Below, piece by piece: positions 54,904 through 64,000 of a DNA stretch of 64,000 nt. Origin of the DNA: Liolophura sinensis (Eukaryota > Mollusca > Polyplacophora > Chitonida > Chitonidae); assembly GCF_032854445.1 (NCBI RefSeq), contig NC_088302.1, forward strand, positions 10,847,338-10,911,337, read 5' to 3'. Below the pieces are notes generated by a model. It had not been told where the DNA came from. It saw nothing but the letters and a program-made list of their open reading frames with translations, and searched no databases. Positions within the stretch are counted from its first letter, which is position 1, and every line of letters starts with the position of its first letter. The translations under genes and the position numbers were made by a program.

Positions 54904-55399
54904 GAGCTTTGGAGGTCAGACGTGTTGTCAGATCGCTCCATCTGTCAGACTTCATTCCCCTGAATTTCCAGTGATTTCTTGTGTGTTTGTGATACTCACA
55001 GATTTCTCTTGTCACGAGCTATCCATTGATATACTTTGTAGTCAGAAATTCTATATTTTTGACTAGTTTTTTGACGTTTTGCTGTTTGGCCAGCGTGGCC
55101 GGTGGGCCAGCCCGCGCGGCTTGGCTCCGGCACCAGTTGTCGTGGCCTGTGTTGGAGACCTATACAGGTTACAGCACAGGACAGTGTACAAGGTCAGCTT
55201 GCCCGGTCGAGCTCCATTCATCCCGGGCTAGCAGGGCACACAAAGGCTTGTGTCAATAACAGGCAGCAAATTGGTGCACTCTTGCACGAAGTTCATTGGC
55301 CACTGTTCATTGATCAGTGAAGGGGTTGAGCACGTAGTGCAGTACCTGACTGGCCGTCCACACAGTTGGACGTGTCAGCCGGGTAGCGCCTTTGGGCAG

Positions 55400-55401
<2 letters not shown>

Positions 55402-55443
<42 letters not shown>
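55402..55443 (+). repeat. Poly(T) tract in 5'UTR, copy 2
   Basis: Forty-two T residues end 11 bases before the ORF1 ATG, as in copy 1. Confidence 0.95.
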
Positions 55444-55444
<1 letters not shown>

Positions 55445-55454
55445 AACCAACAGA

Positions 55455-56966
55455 ATGGCTTTCCGCATTAAAAGGCCTCTTAGCCTTAAATTGCGAATTA
55501 AAGGCAATGTAAAAGCCATTGACGTTTATCATGGGTTGCAGGAACGCATCGGCAGCGGACCCAAAGTGTTGAGGGGTTTGGTCCACGTTACTGGCGATCT
55601 GTGGAATGTCACTGTTGCCAATGAGGAGGTGAAGCAAAAATTACTTAATGAAGATCTGGTGCTTAATGGGGTAAACTGTCCGGTTTATGAAGTTGAGCAA
55701 TCCAGAACTTTGGTGAAGGTGAAGAGCCCCTATGAGATTCCGGATGAACGGATAGGGGCTGCGCTCAAACAGTTTGGAACGGTGCATTCTGTCGAACGAG
55801 AATGCTACCTGTTCGACAGAACCTTGCAAAATGGGGTTAGGAGAATATGGATGAGCAACATTTCGTCCACCATTCCTGAAGCCATATGGGTGGGAGCATC
55901 TTTTCGGTTACCAGTCTGGTACAGAGGGCAGGTGCGAGCTTGTCACCTGTGCCAGGCGACAGACCACCTCAAAAATGACTGCCCGCTGAGAAACAAATGT
56001 TTGATTTGCAAGCAGGAAGGTCATTTTCAAAAGAATTGTCCTCAAGATCTGGACACTGAGAGTAGCGACAATGGGACAAGTAGTGGAGATGAAGATGACA
56101 TCGCATTTGCGATGGATAATAGTGGTAATAAGGACGACGAGGATATGAATAATGATGATCATGACAATGAGCAGGGAGATAATGACAGAAAGGATGACAA
56201 TGATAATGACATGGATGATAGTAATGAGGCTGAGGATGATTGTGAAATGGTGAATGGGGATACGAATGGTGGACAGGAGAGTAGCAATGATGTAGTGGGT
56301 AATGATGATAAAAATGAGGTGAATGAGGCAGAGGACGGGAATGATAAAGATGCTATGGATAATGGTAAGGATGGGCTGGAGGGTGGTAGCAATGAAGAGG
56401 GTAAAGAGGAGGAAAATGATGTGAACAAAAATGCAGATGATGGTATTTCATCAGTTTCTAGCCAGGTCAAAGAGGAGGAAGTATCGTTGCGTTTCACTGA
56501 ACCGTTGGTTCCGTACAGCTCGACCGGTCAGTCTCCCGAGCAAGAATCTTCACAAGACTTGTGGAGTCAGTCATTTACCTTTTCCCAGCCAATTGCAAAA
56601 CAAGATATAAATGAGTCCTTATGGAGCACCGCTTCAGAGGCCATTTTTGTAGACACCCCAAAAGACCAAGTTAGCGGCATTGAAGCCTCTGGATCGGTTA
56701 TCCCCATGGACGACACGACGTCGGAAATGGAGGATTCCGTTCCGGGAGAAGACCTAGACGAGTCAATGCCGGCATACGCTAACGATCAAGGCGAGGTTTT
56801 AGTCCCTGTTTCCACTTCTTTAGGAGTCCATTATCGCACCATGCGCCGCGACTCAAAAATTGAGAAAGTCAGGAAACAGAGGAAAGTCATTTACCTGTCC
56901 CAGGAGGACTTTGCTGCACGCAAGGCTGCCCTGTACAAGAAGTCGAGAAAAACAAAACTTAAATAG
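55455..56966 (+). CDS. Retrotransposon ORF1 protein, copy 2
   Basis: 503 residues, same architecture as copy 1: N-terminal RNA-binding region, two CCHC knuckles, acidic Asp/Asn-rich stretch, basic C-terminus. Differences from copy 1 cluster in the acidic stretch, which keeps its composition and total length. The zinc-binding residues are unchanged. Confidence 0.9.
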   Translation: MAFRIKRPLSLKLRIKGNVKAIDVYHGLQERIGSGPKVLRGLVHVTGDLWNVTVANEEVKQKLLNEDLVLNGVNCPVYEVEQSRTLVKVKSPYEIPDERIGAALKQFGTVHSVERECYLFDRTLQNGVRRIWMSNISSTIPEAIWVGASFRLPVWYRGQVRACHLCQATDHLKNDCPLRNKCLICKQEGHFQKNCPQDLDTESSDNGTSSGDEDDIAFAMDNSGNKDDEDMNNDDHDNEQGDNDRKDDNDNDMDDSNEAEDDCEMVNGDTNGGQESSNDVVGNDDKNEVNEAEDGNDKDAMDNGKDGLEGGSNEEGKEEENDVNKNADDGISSVSSQVKEEEVSLRFTEPLVPYSSTGQSPEQESSQDLWSQSFTFSQPIAKQDINESLWSTASEAIFVDTPKDQVSGIEASGSVIPMDDTTSEMEDSVPGEDLDESMPAYANDQGEVLVPVSTSLGVHYRTMRRDSKIEKVRKQRKVIYLSQEDFAARKAALYKKSRKTKLK

Positions 56967-56973
56967 ATCCATA

Positions 56974-59900
56974 ATGGCTCTGAATGTTGTCTCACTAAAT
57001 TGTCAGGGTTTGCTTTCGGACTGGAAGCAATTTTCCCTTGGCCATACCTTCAGGTTATTAAAAGCAGATGTTGCATTTCTACAAGAGACGCATTTTACTG
57101 ACGTCAATGACGTAACCCGGTTTGAAACAGCTGTGAAAGGGAAAGTCTTTTCCTCTTCCGGCTCGAATCATAGAGCGGGCACGGCTATTGTGTTTCTTGC
57201 TTCTTTCCTCGCCTCGGGGACCATAGTGTCATCTGTCACTGATCCCGGTGGTCGTTGGGTCAAGGTTGAGGCGGAGTATTCAGGCTTTGATTTTACGTTT
57301 GTCGCCGTACATGCACCAACATATGTTCCTGACCGTCGTCGGTTTTTCCAAAGTCTAGAAAGTGTTCTGGGTGATTCAAACACCAACGTCTTCCTGGCAG
57401 GCGATTTCAATTGCGTCTTAGATCCCCTAATAGATAGGCGAAGCACGGCCGCGGTAGCTTCTGATTCGTCTACTGCTCCTTTGGCAACTTTGATAAAAAC
57501 ATATTCTCTGTCGGATACTTTCAGGTTCCTTCATCCTGATGCCCATGAATACACTTGGACCTCGCCAACTGGTGTGCACTCTTCGCGTCTGGATAGAGTG
57601 TATTGTAGCAAGGATCTCCTTGGACATCTGGTTCATGCAGGTCATGAACCCACTGCCATGTCTGATCATACTATGGTCACAGCCAAATTTGATTCAGGGG
57701 ACTGGGTAGAGAAAGGTCCGGGGTTCTGGAAGCTCAACGTCAGCCTGTTGAATGACGAAGAGTTTCACAAGAACATGCGAGATTATTTTGCCGCTTGGAT
57801 GTCAGAGAGGGATTTTTTTAGGTCTGCTGCTGAATTCTGGGAGGAGGGCAAATCTGGGCTTAAGCGGGTAGCACTGTCCTACAGTACGGCTAGGGCACGT
57901 CGCCGTAAACGGGCTCAACGTAAATTGCTAAAAGATTACAACAAGGTCTCTAAAAGAGTTAGTGATGGGGAGACCCATCTAGTTGACTTGTTGGAAGGTC
58001 TGAAACGTAAAGTGCGGTCTGGTGAGCAACAGGCTTATAAAGCAGCCGCCGTTCGTGCCAGAGTCAAGTGGCAGGTGGAAGGCGAGAACCCCACTCGCTA
58101 TTTCTGTTCTTTAGAGAAGTCGCGTGCTACTGAAAAGCTTATTCGCGAAGTAGCAACTCCTGATGGCCGTTCAGTCCGGTCCAACGAGGAGTTATTGCAG
58201 GTCACATGCGATTTCTACCAGAGCCTCTTCACCTCAGAGGGAGTTGAGAGAAATTGCATGGAGGAGATGATCTCCCAGATCTCCCAGATCTTGCCTCCTC
58301 AGGAGGCCGCGATCTGTGAACAGCCGTTCAATTTGGATGAGCTGCACTCTGCAGCAAAATCCATGACGCTGAACAAGTCCCCCGGTATCGATGTTCTTCC
58401 TGTCGAACTGTATTTGGCTTTCTGGGATGTGCTAGGCCCTATCCTGCTGGACGTTGCCAACGAGGCTTTTGAGCAGGGTGAGTTAACCAATTCAATGCAG
58501 CAGGCTCTTGTCAGGCTCGTTCACAAGCGGGGGCCAAAAGAGGACCTGCGGAATTGGAGGCCGATTTCACTCTTGTGTGCCGATTATAAGATCATTACGA
58601 AGGCGCTAACCCGCAGACTTGGATCCGTGATGGGCCATGTTGTTCACAGTGATCAGACCTGTTCTGTGCCAGGGAGGTCAATCCTCACCAATAGCTTCCT
58701 TGTTCGGGACCTTATAGAGCTGGTCGAAGACGAGGATATCGAGGCGGCAATCATAAGCCTTGATAACGAGAAGGCTTTTGATCGTTTGGAATGGGCTTTT
58801 ATGCACAAAGTGTTGGAGCGGATGGGGTTCGGGCCTGTTTTTTGTAAATGGATCCGGCTTCTTTACAAGTCTCCTGTAAGTCGTGTAATGGTGAATGGTT
58901 TTATTGGTGACCCTGTTCTCCTCGAGCGTGGAGTTCGCCAGGGCTGTCCTCTGTCTCCTCTGCTTTACGTTCTGGCCGCAGAGGTTCTTGGGGTGGTTGT
59001 GAGGTCTTCTGACATGAAGGGAGTGAGAGTCCCTGATGTCGAAGAACCGATCAAAATCTCCCAGTATGCCGACGACGCATCTCTCTTCGTGGGAGATGAT
59101 GAAGACTTCCACATTGCTGAAACAATCTTGAATAAGTACCAGAAAGCGTCTGGCTGCAAAGTCAACAGATCCAAGTCAAAAGGGTTATTCTTGGGTGCTT
59201 GGAAGGGTCGTGCTGATACTCCTTTGGGTATTGAATGGTCACAGGATCACGTCAAACTCTTGGGGGTAAAACAAGGTGCAAAAAACGCGGCTTCTGTTAA
59301 CTGGAATGACCGCATCCAGAAGGTCGGCAGCACCCTCAAGGGGTGGAGCAAGAGAGGCCTAAGCATTGTTGGGCGAGTCCTTGTGTTAAACTTGCTGGCA
59401 ATGTCGAAATTGTGGTATGTTGCCTCAGTTTTTGACTTGCCGGCGGATAAGGAGAACACATTAGTTGGGATGTGTCGGGATTTTTTGTGGAAGAGTAAAA
59501 AGCCTCTGGTCTCTTCCAAAGTTTGTACACTCCCCAAGGCAAGTGGAGGTCTAGGCCTCGTAGATATCCCCAAGAAGGTTCAGTCCTTAAAGCTGGCTTT
59601 TTTGGAGCGGCTTATGTTGAGTTCGTCTCGGTGGGCTCAGGTAGGCCGGAGGCTTGTGGCGTCGAAAAGTGAACCCCACGCTGTGGTTGATTTTTTCCGG
59701 TTGCTTAAAGCTCCAACGCGTTTCAGTTCTCTTCCTCGGTGGTACTTCGACCATCTGAAGACCTTCTTTAAGCTGAAACGGACTGAGGCTGATCCGGTTT
59801 CGTGGCAGGAAGCTCTGGATCAGCCGTTGTATGGAAATCCCCTAATTTTAGGAGAGGGTGGAAGACCCTTGATGCCTGGTAAGACGGCCACGCCCAGTTT

Positions 59901-60750
59901 CCGGCGATTGTCGGATATTGTGGATGGAGGCACCAGAGTGTGGCTGGTCTTGGAGTCCGTCAATTGGCGTCACCTAGCAGCTGTGCGAAAGGCAATACCG
60001 AAGGCATGGTTCAGTCTGCCGGATACTGTGACGAATCCCAGCCGGACGAGGTATCAGGTTAACCAACAGGACCTTTCTCAGCTTTCCTCCAGGAGATGGT
60101 ATCAGATCCTTCTGGTGGACAACGACGTAACCCCTGCCGGAGTCCAGAAGTGGCAACAGTTGGGTTGGGTGCCATCGTCCTGGAGGAACTTGTTTTTATC
60201 GCTCTGGAAGTCTGGGGTAGACAACCGAGCTAAGGAGGCTGTTTGGCTGCTGTGGCACAGACAGTGGTGGGTCGGGCATAAGTTAGTCCGAGCAGGACTG
60301 TCTGTATCTGCCGACTGTCCTTTGTGCTCGTCTCAAGACGAGACCGTAGAACACCTTGTGTGGCATTGCCCGGTTGCGTCCAGCATGTGGCAGATGTTGG
60401 AACGGACAATTGGGCGCGTCCTTGGACGAGGGTTCTCGTTGAGCATGGAAGATGTGTTGTGGGGGGACTTGAGACAAGTGCCTTCTTCATTGAAACCGGT
60501 CGTCAGAGATCAGGTGTTTCTTTGTATCTGGTCAATTTGGAGGCATCGGTGCTACGTGGTAGCGCACAATCACGTGATCGACCATCTTAAGGTGGTGCCC
60601 AGCCTTTTCCACAGGGACCTGCAGTACCACTTGCTGACTGTTTTTGAACGGCATCGCAGGCTGGGAAAGTTGGCGACATTCAAGACCACCTGGTGTCGCA
60701 ATTCTATTCTTTGTGTTCTGCGGAACGGCAGGCCCGTTGTCCAATTTTAA
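56974..60750 (+). CDS. Retrotransposon ORF2: endonuclease-reverse transcriptase, copy 2
   Basis: 1,258 residues with all endonuclease residues, D597, YADD (698-701) and the C-terminal knuckle intact. HKRG has the usual basic residue at 519, unlike copy 1. Odd: residue 474 is Val (GIDVLP) where copy 1 and related elements have Gly (GxDGLP), a change in a conserved reverse-transcriptase motif. Start chosen at ATG 56,974, 7 bases after the ORF1 stop. Confidence 0.92.
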   Translation: MALNVVSLNCQGLLSDWKQFSLGHTFRLLKADVAFLQETHFTDVNDVTRFETAVKGKVFSSSGSNHRAGTAIVFLASFLASGTIVSSVTDPGGRWVKVEAEYSGFDFTFVAVHAPTYVPDRRRFFQSLESVLGDSNTNVFLAGDFNCVLDPLIDRRSTAAVASDSSTAPLATLIKTYSLSDTFRFLHPDAHEYTWTSPTGVHSSRLDRVYCSKDLLGHLVHAGHEPTAMSDHTMVTAKFDSGDWVEKGPGFWKLNVSLLNDEEFHKNMRDYFAAWMSERDFFRSAAEFWEEGKSGLKRVALSYSTARARRRKRAQRKLLKDYNKVSKRVSDGETHLVDLLEGLKRKVRSGEQQAYKAAAVRARVKWQVEGENPTRYFCSLEKSRATEKLIREVATPDGRSVRSNEELLQVTCDFYQSLFTSEGVERNCMEEMISQISQILPPQEAAICEQPFNLDELHSAAKSMTLNKSPGIDVLPVELYLAFWDVLGPILLDVANEAFEQGELTNSMQQALVRLVHKRGPKEDLRNWRPISLLCADYKIITKALTRRLGSVMGHVVHSDQTCSVPGRSILTNSFLVRDLIELVEDEDIEAAIISLDNEKAFDRLEWAFMHKVLERMGFGPVFCKWIRLLYKSPVSRVMVNGFIGDPVLLERGVRQGCPLSPLLYVLAAEVLGVVVRSSDMKGVRVPDVEEPIKISQYADDASLFVGDDEDFHIAETILNKYQKASGCKVNRSKSKGLFLGAWKGRADTPLGIEWSQDHVKLLGVKQGAKNAASVNWNDRIQKVGSTLKGWSKRGLSIVGRVLVLNLLAMSKLWYVASVFDLPADKENTLVGMCRDFLWKSKKPLVSSKVCTLPKASGGLGLVDIPKKVQSLKLAFLERLMLSSSRWAQVGRRLVASKSEPHAVVDFFRLLKAPTRFSSLPRWYFDHLKTFFKLKRTEADPVSWQEALDQPLYGNPLILGEGGRPLMPGKTATPSFRRLSDIVDGGTRVWLVLESVNWRHLAAVRKAIPKAWFSLPDTVTNPSRTRYQVNQQDLSQLSSRRWYQILLVDNDVTPAGVQKWQQLGWVPSSWRNLFLSLWKSGVDNRAKEAVWLLWHRQWWVGHKLVRAGLSVSADCPLCSSQDETVEHLVWHCPVASSMWQMLERTIGRVLGRGFSLSMEDVLWGDLRQVPSSLKPVVRDQVFLCIWSIWRHRCYVVAHNHVIDHLKVVPSLFHRDLQYHLLTVFERHRRLGKLATFKTTWCRNSILCVLRNGRPVVQF

Positions 60751-60798
60751 TCTGGCAATTGTTCGTGACCTGGTGTCATGACTTTACGTTTTCAGCAG

Positions 60799-60999
60799 TT
60801 CCGCCTATTCTAAGGCGGAAGTTTTACTGTAAATTTTAATGGATATTTGTTTCTTGTGTCTGTCCTGGCTCTATCTGTCTGCCGGTTGTGACGTTTTAGT
60901 CATATAATGATGGGCTGGTCCTGTTAGTAAGGATGTAGGTAAGTTTTACATACCGCGGACAGACTTGGTTCTGTTTTCCCACAGCCTAGATTGCTGTGG
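60799..60999 (+). other. 3'UTR hairpins, copy 2
   Basis: Same two stem-loops as copy 1. The first stem is one pair longer (TTCCGCCT/AGGCGGAA) despite a loop change; the second (CCACAGC/GCTGTGG, 60,979-60,999) is identical. Confidence 0.7.
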
Positions 61000-61032
61000 C
61001 GTACAAAAAAAAAAAAAAAAAAAAAAAAAAAA

Positions 61033-61044
61033 GATAGATAGATA
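61033..61044. repeat. (GATA)3 after copy 2
   Basis: GATAGATAGATA follows the poly(A) tail directly and is followed by the resumed host repeat (CCCATGTGATGATGTG). Confidence 0.9.
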
Positions 61045-61510
61045 CCCATGTGATGATGTGTCACGACCCACATTTGTCTGTTTTCCTTATATATGCTATA
61101 TAAATAGATATGATTTCATTTCTGGGCTGCAACTTCAGCTGTTTTCCACGTAGAGTTTTTGGTGGATCGATAGATACACAGATGACGATGTGTCATGACT
61201 CACATTTGTAAATTTTCGCAGGCTTCAACCCCAATTGTTTTCCATATTCAGCTTTAAGACTTAGTGCATACTTAAATGCAGAGGTGACATGTATCTGAAC
61301 TCTCATTTTTCTATTTTCACCTTTGCCATGGTAACCAGCTTGCCTTCATCCCTATATATGCTGTATGATTTTGTGTCCGGGCTACAACCCCAACTGTTTT
61401 CCATCATGTAGAGTTTAAATTTTCAGTGGATAGGTACAGCTACACAGAAGATGCTGTGTCGCATCTCGCATTTGTCAATTTCTGTGGTTGCCATGGTAAC
61501 CAGAGATACT
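61045..61510. repeat. Diverged ~132-bp tandem repeat (insertion host)
   Basis: At least three and a half units: GATGTGTCACGACCCACATT (~61,055), GATGTGTCATGACTCACATT (~61,187), a decayed unit near 61,290, and GCTGTGTCGCATCTCGCATT (~61,452), each with CAACTGTTTTCC-type and TTTTTGGT-type segments. The unit at 61,160-61,175 contains GGATCGATAGATA, so the target GATA run is part of the repeat. Confidence 0.7.
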
Positions 61511-61784
61511 ACTGTGTATTTTGATCATTGACTCCGTCTCCTCCAAGACTTGCCGCGAGAAAAGACTGAAAGGCAAAGATACAAAAATCACAGGATGAGG
61601 GCTTAAGCAGATCAGAGATTAGGTTCGATTTAACAGCCGACAATTTAATAGCGAACTTGAAAATTTTCCACTTAATTAATCCCTTATGATAGCTAGTGGA
61701 AGTTCGCCCCACGCAGTCTGTAAAACTCGTTCCATTCACTGCACATGTACAATTTTTTTTAGACTATGATATTGAACATAATCT

Positions 61785-62480
61785 TTATTTTTCAGTTAAG
61801 AATTGGATGCTGCTCTCCGCGGCGCTCCTGAAACAGCGCATTACATTTATTGCTTGAGAACACTTAGCCACAAGAGTATCGACGTGTTTATTCCACAATA
61901 GGCTCACATCAAATGAGATCCCATGGTACATGAATACTGACGAAACCTTTAACAGAATGTCATTTAACTTCAAATTAGACTTCGGTAGCACCCGTTTTCT
62001 TGTAAAAATCATCACTTCTGATTTAGTAGGTGAGAAGCGAAAACCCCACTGTTTGCCCAAACTCACATATAACTTGCAGCGCCAGTTGAATGTATCAAAT
62101 GGCCTTATCATCTGCAAAGAGGTGTCGTTTTACCTTTTACTTTAATTGTGGATGGCAAAGCATTCATCATAACGTCAAACAACACTACTTTGAGGTGACC
62201 CATTCCCACGGCTAACTACTTTAGAGGCAGAGTTACCCACCTTACCGTAACGAGCCTGTTTTACAAAGTTTCTCACTCCGACGACACTTAGCTGCGTCAG
62301 CTTTATCAGCACCCCTCTCCTCCACACCTATCGTGCGCCTTTTCTACATCTAGGAAGGCCACTAGTAGATACTCCTTGTTGCTGAGAGTATTTTCAACAT
62401 CAGCTTCCAAGCAAACACCGTGATCAGTTGTACCTCGCTTACGCCCAAACTCAAACTGGGCACCAGGTCAACGTCGAGTT
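61785..62480 (-). pseudogene. Non-LTR reverse transcriptase remnant
   Basis: Read on the minus strand from 62,480, separate stretches show FEFGRKRGTTDHGV, YLLVAFLDVEKAHDR (catalytic Asp motif), VVLFDVMMNALPSTI, LFADDKAI (the xADD motif) and WGFRFSPTKSEVMIFTRKR. The order is that of a reverse transcriptase of the CR1/Jockey/L2 kind, but frames change between stretches and the GxPQGS motif is lost. The last 110 codons (61,785-62,117) are still open. It is unrelated to the Tx1-type pair. Confidence 0.65.
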
Positions 62481-63184
62481 CACAAACCTTTCCACTCATT
62501 TACAACTGGTGATTGAGTGTGCGCATAGGATTTAACGTCGTACTTAATAATTTGTCATATGGCCACGAAGGAGTCCTTATAGAGTGAATGTGTTACACGA
62601 CTTACCGAAGGGAAGTAAGCCGCCCATCCGAATCTTTATACTGACACCTGTTATATATCTGACCTCCGATGATGGTCGATATGAAGGTAGGGACAATGAA
62701 GACCAGCGTCTCATTCAGACTGCCATCTTTATTCATCTGCATACTCTGTAAGACAAAAGGAAACAGGTGACGTCATACAAATCTGTCACGTGATATCTCT
62801 TGCGTAATGAGCATTTAGTACATAGTAAGTGATTTAAGTACACCATATATTATGCAAACACAACATCCGTCTTACTCTTTAGATTTAGAAATCATCTCTG
62901 ATTTAGTTTATAAAACAGGAGTAGAGTATTTAATTTTGCGGAAATCGAATTATTCAAAGCAATAGAATAAAATCGAATTAATTACATGTTACAATATCTA
63001 TCTGATATTTGAAAACTGGAATAGAGATATTTCTTAGCTCAATAAAACACAATATTTGGATGAAATTCAACAAAACACTTTAGTATAATGAAATTGAAAT
63101 ACATGTATAAGAAATCAGAAAATCATGCATGAACTATTGAATGCGTCTGCTTGAAAGGTTACAATCAAATTGATTTTGTACACT
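62481..63184. other. Unassigned stretch
   Basis: AT-rich, no gene recognised. The piece near 62,525-62,575 (TTTAACGTCGTACTTAATAA then TTTGTCATATGGC) resembles the 3' tail of SINE-B in reverse orientation. Confidence 0.4.
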
Positions 63185-63677
63185 TTAGTACATGTGGAAA
63201 TCTCTGAAACGATTTGGTTGCTTGCGTTGTCTTATTGGGCGTTGAAGAACAACTGCTTGGTCAGTAACGACATCGGGTACTTGAGTTTCAGAGTCGTCGT
63301 CTAACTCATCGTGTGCGATCGGGTTGCCCTTGACTTGGCCAGTGAATTTGCGAACTAGAATTGCGCCGGAGTACTTTGTTGTTGTCAGCAAGGAGAATCA
63401 ACTGGCTACCCGAGACATGAATTATTTTGAACGGTTCGGGACCAAAATGAGGCGATAGCATGTTATGCTTCGGTTGTCGCACTAGTACTTTGTCACCTAT
63501 CTTGATTTTGCACTTGGCAGCTCGACGTTGCTGATCTGTGTATTCTTTGGATTTGCGTTTATATTCACCATCGCTTTTACGTATCTTTGCTACTTTTGCT
63601 TTCGACGGCTTTCGGGTTTTGTCACTGTTTTCCACTAACGGTAAACTGTCGCGAACAACGCGATTGAACAAGAGCAA
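63185..63677 (-). pseudogene. Ty3/gypsy integrase C-terminal remnant
   Basis: The minus strand is open for 123 codons (63,306-63,677) and shows a basic stretch, GDKVLVRQ, FGPEPFKI (GPY/F-type motif) and LILLADNN, typical of the C-terminal integrase module of Ty3/gypsy LTR retrotransposons. A further open piece to 63,185 includes DFHMY at its end. The catalytic core is not present. Confidence 0.7.
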
Positions 63678-63754
63678 CCGAGGGCAACACCTGTTACAGC
63701 TGGTAGAGGTCCACAGAGATCAATTGCAATATGATACCATGGGTGTTTTGGCAT

Positions 63755-64000
63755 TTATGTCGGTTTCAACGGTTCAGGTCGTGGCTTTGGGTGATTAGTT
63801 TGGCAGGCGTGGCGGAATGACACGAATGTGACAATTTCTGTGTCTATGTTTGGCCACCATACCTTTTCTCGGACTCGTTTCATTTTAACTATGCCCATGT
63901 GACCTTTGTGAGCGCGTTTCAGGGTGTTCACGCGCAAACTACACGGCATCACGGTTCGGTTTCCACGGAGGAAAACATTACCCTGTACAGACAGATCGTG
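63755..64000 (-). pseudogene. Ty3/gypsy integrase zinc-binding remnant, runs off window
   Basis: Minus strand, open to the window edge. It shows LKRAHKGHMGIVKMKRV, KVWWPNID and FRHACQ, the histidine pair and part of the cysteine pair of the integrase N-terminal domain. One cysteine is replaced. The frame breaks soon after, and the next recognisable piece is the start of the core (IDLCGPLP near 63,700), then the C-terminal module, so most of the catalytic core is deleted. Confidence 0.7.

Larger units (their letters stand above)
54904..61032 (+). mobile_element. Tx1/L1-type non-LTR retrotransposon, copy 2
   Basis: Second full-length copy, in the same orientation, starting at the same base (GAGCTTTGG) and ending in a 28-A tail. 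It is very similar to copy 1 but carries many single-base differences spread over its length, so it is a separate insertion rather than an assembly duplicate. All parts of copy 1 recur, both frames intact. Confidence 0.9.

Overview
The window looks like nuclear DNA of a lophotrochozoan animal, most likely a mollusc. This rests on AT-rich, intron-rich structure with GT-AG exons, many tRNA-derived SINEs of types I know from molluscan genomes, and metazoan protein families. No bacterial or organelle features are present. The species cannot be named from the sequence.

Layout. Positions 1-18,450 hold no gene I can support: several minisatellites, scattered SINEs, two copies of a ~450 bp inverted-repeat element (MITE) and diverged unique DNA. 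A deleted hAT-like transposon (18,451-19,127) ends 172 bp before the start codon of the main host gene. That gene (19,300-39,531, + strand) is a scavenger receptor cysteine-rich (SRCR) membrane receptor. I rebuilt it by hand as 15 coding exons whose splice phases all agree, giving 708 codons: signal peptide, five group-A SRCR domains each split over two exons, a short Thr/Ser/Lys stalk, one transmembrane helix, and a cytoplasmic tail with PPSY and YSDL motifs. This copy has one in-frame TGA in the second SRCR domain. Its introns are crowded with SINEs, at least four minisatellites and a MITE. A 72-bp minisatellite runs into the transmembrane exon and appears to share ancestry with it.

Positions 43,426-48,184 hold a second host-type locus, a DUF6589-family gene, spread over about six blocks. 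Its C-terminal exon is intact but a middle exon is frameshifted, so it is probably a pseudogene. A recent SINE with a 14-bp target duplication sits at the end of its first exon.

Positions 48,753-61,044 are two full-length, head-to-tail copies of a Tx1/L1-type non-LTR retrotransposon (ORF1 with two CCHC knuckles; ORF2 with APE endonuclease, reverse transcriptase and C-terminal zinc knuckle). Both sit in a GATA microsatellite inside a diverged ~132-bp host tandem repeat that resumes after the second copy. The right end carries minus-strand remnants of another non-LTR reverse transcriptase and of a Ty3/gypsy integrase that runs off the window.

The SRCR receptor would act at the cell surface, binding ligands through its extracellular domains and recruiting WW-domain or adaptor proteins through its tail. 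The mobile elements do not form a pathway with it, but several have reshaped it: a SINE supplies the intron-1 donor site, a transposon lies at its promoter, and a minisatellite meets its transmembrane exon.
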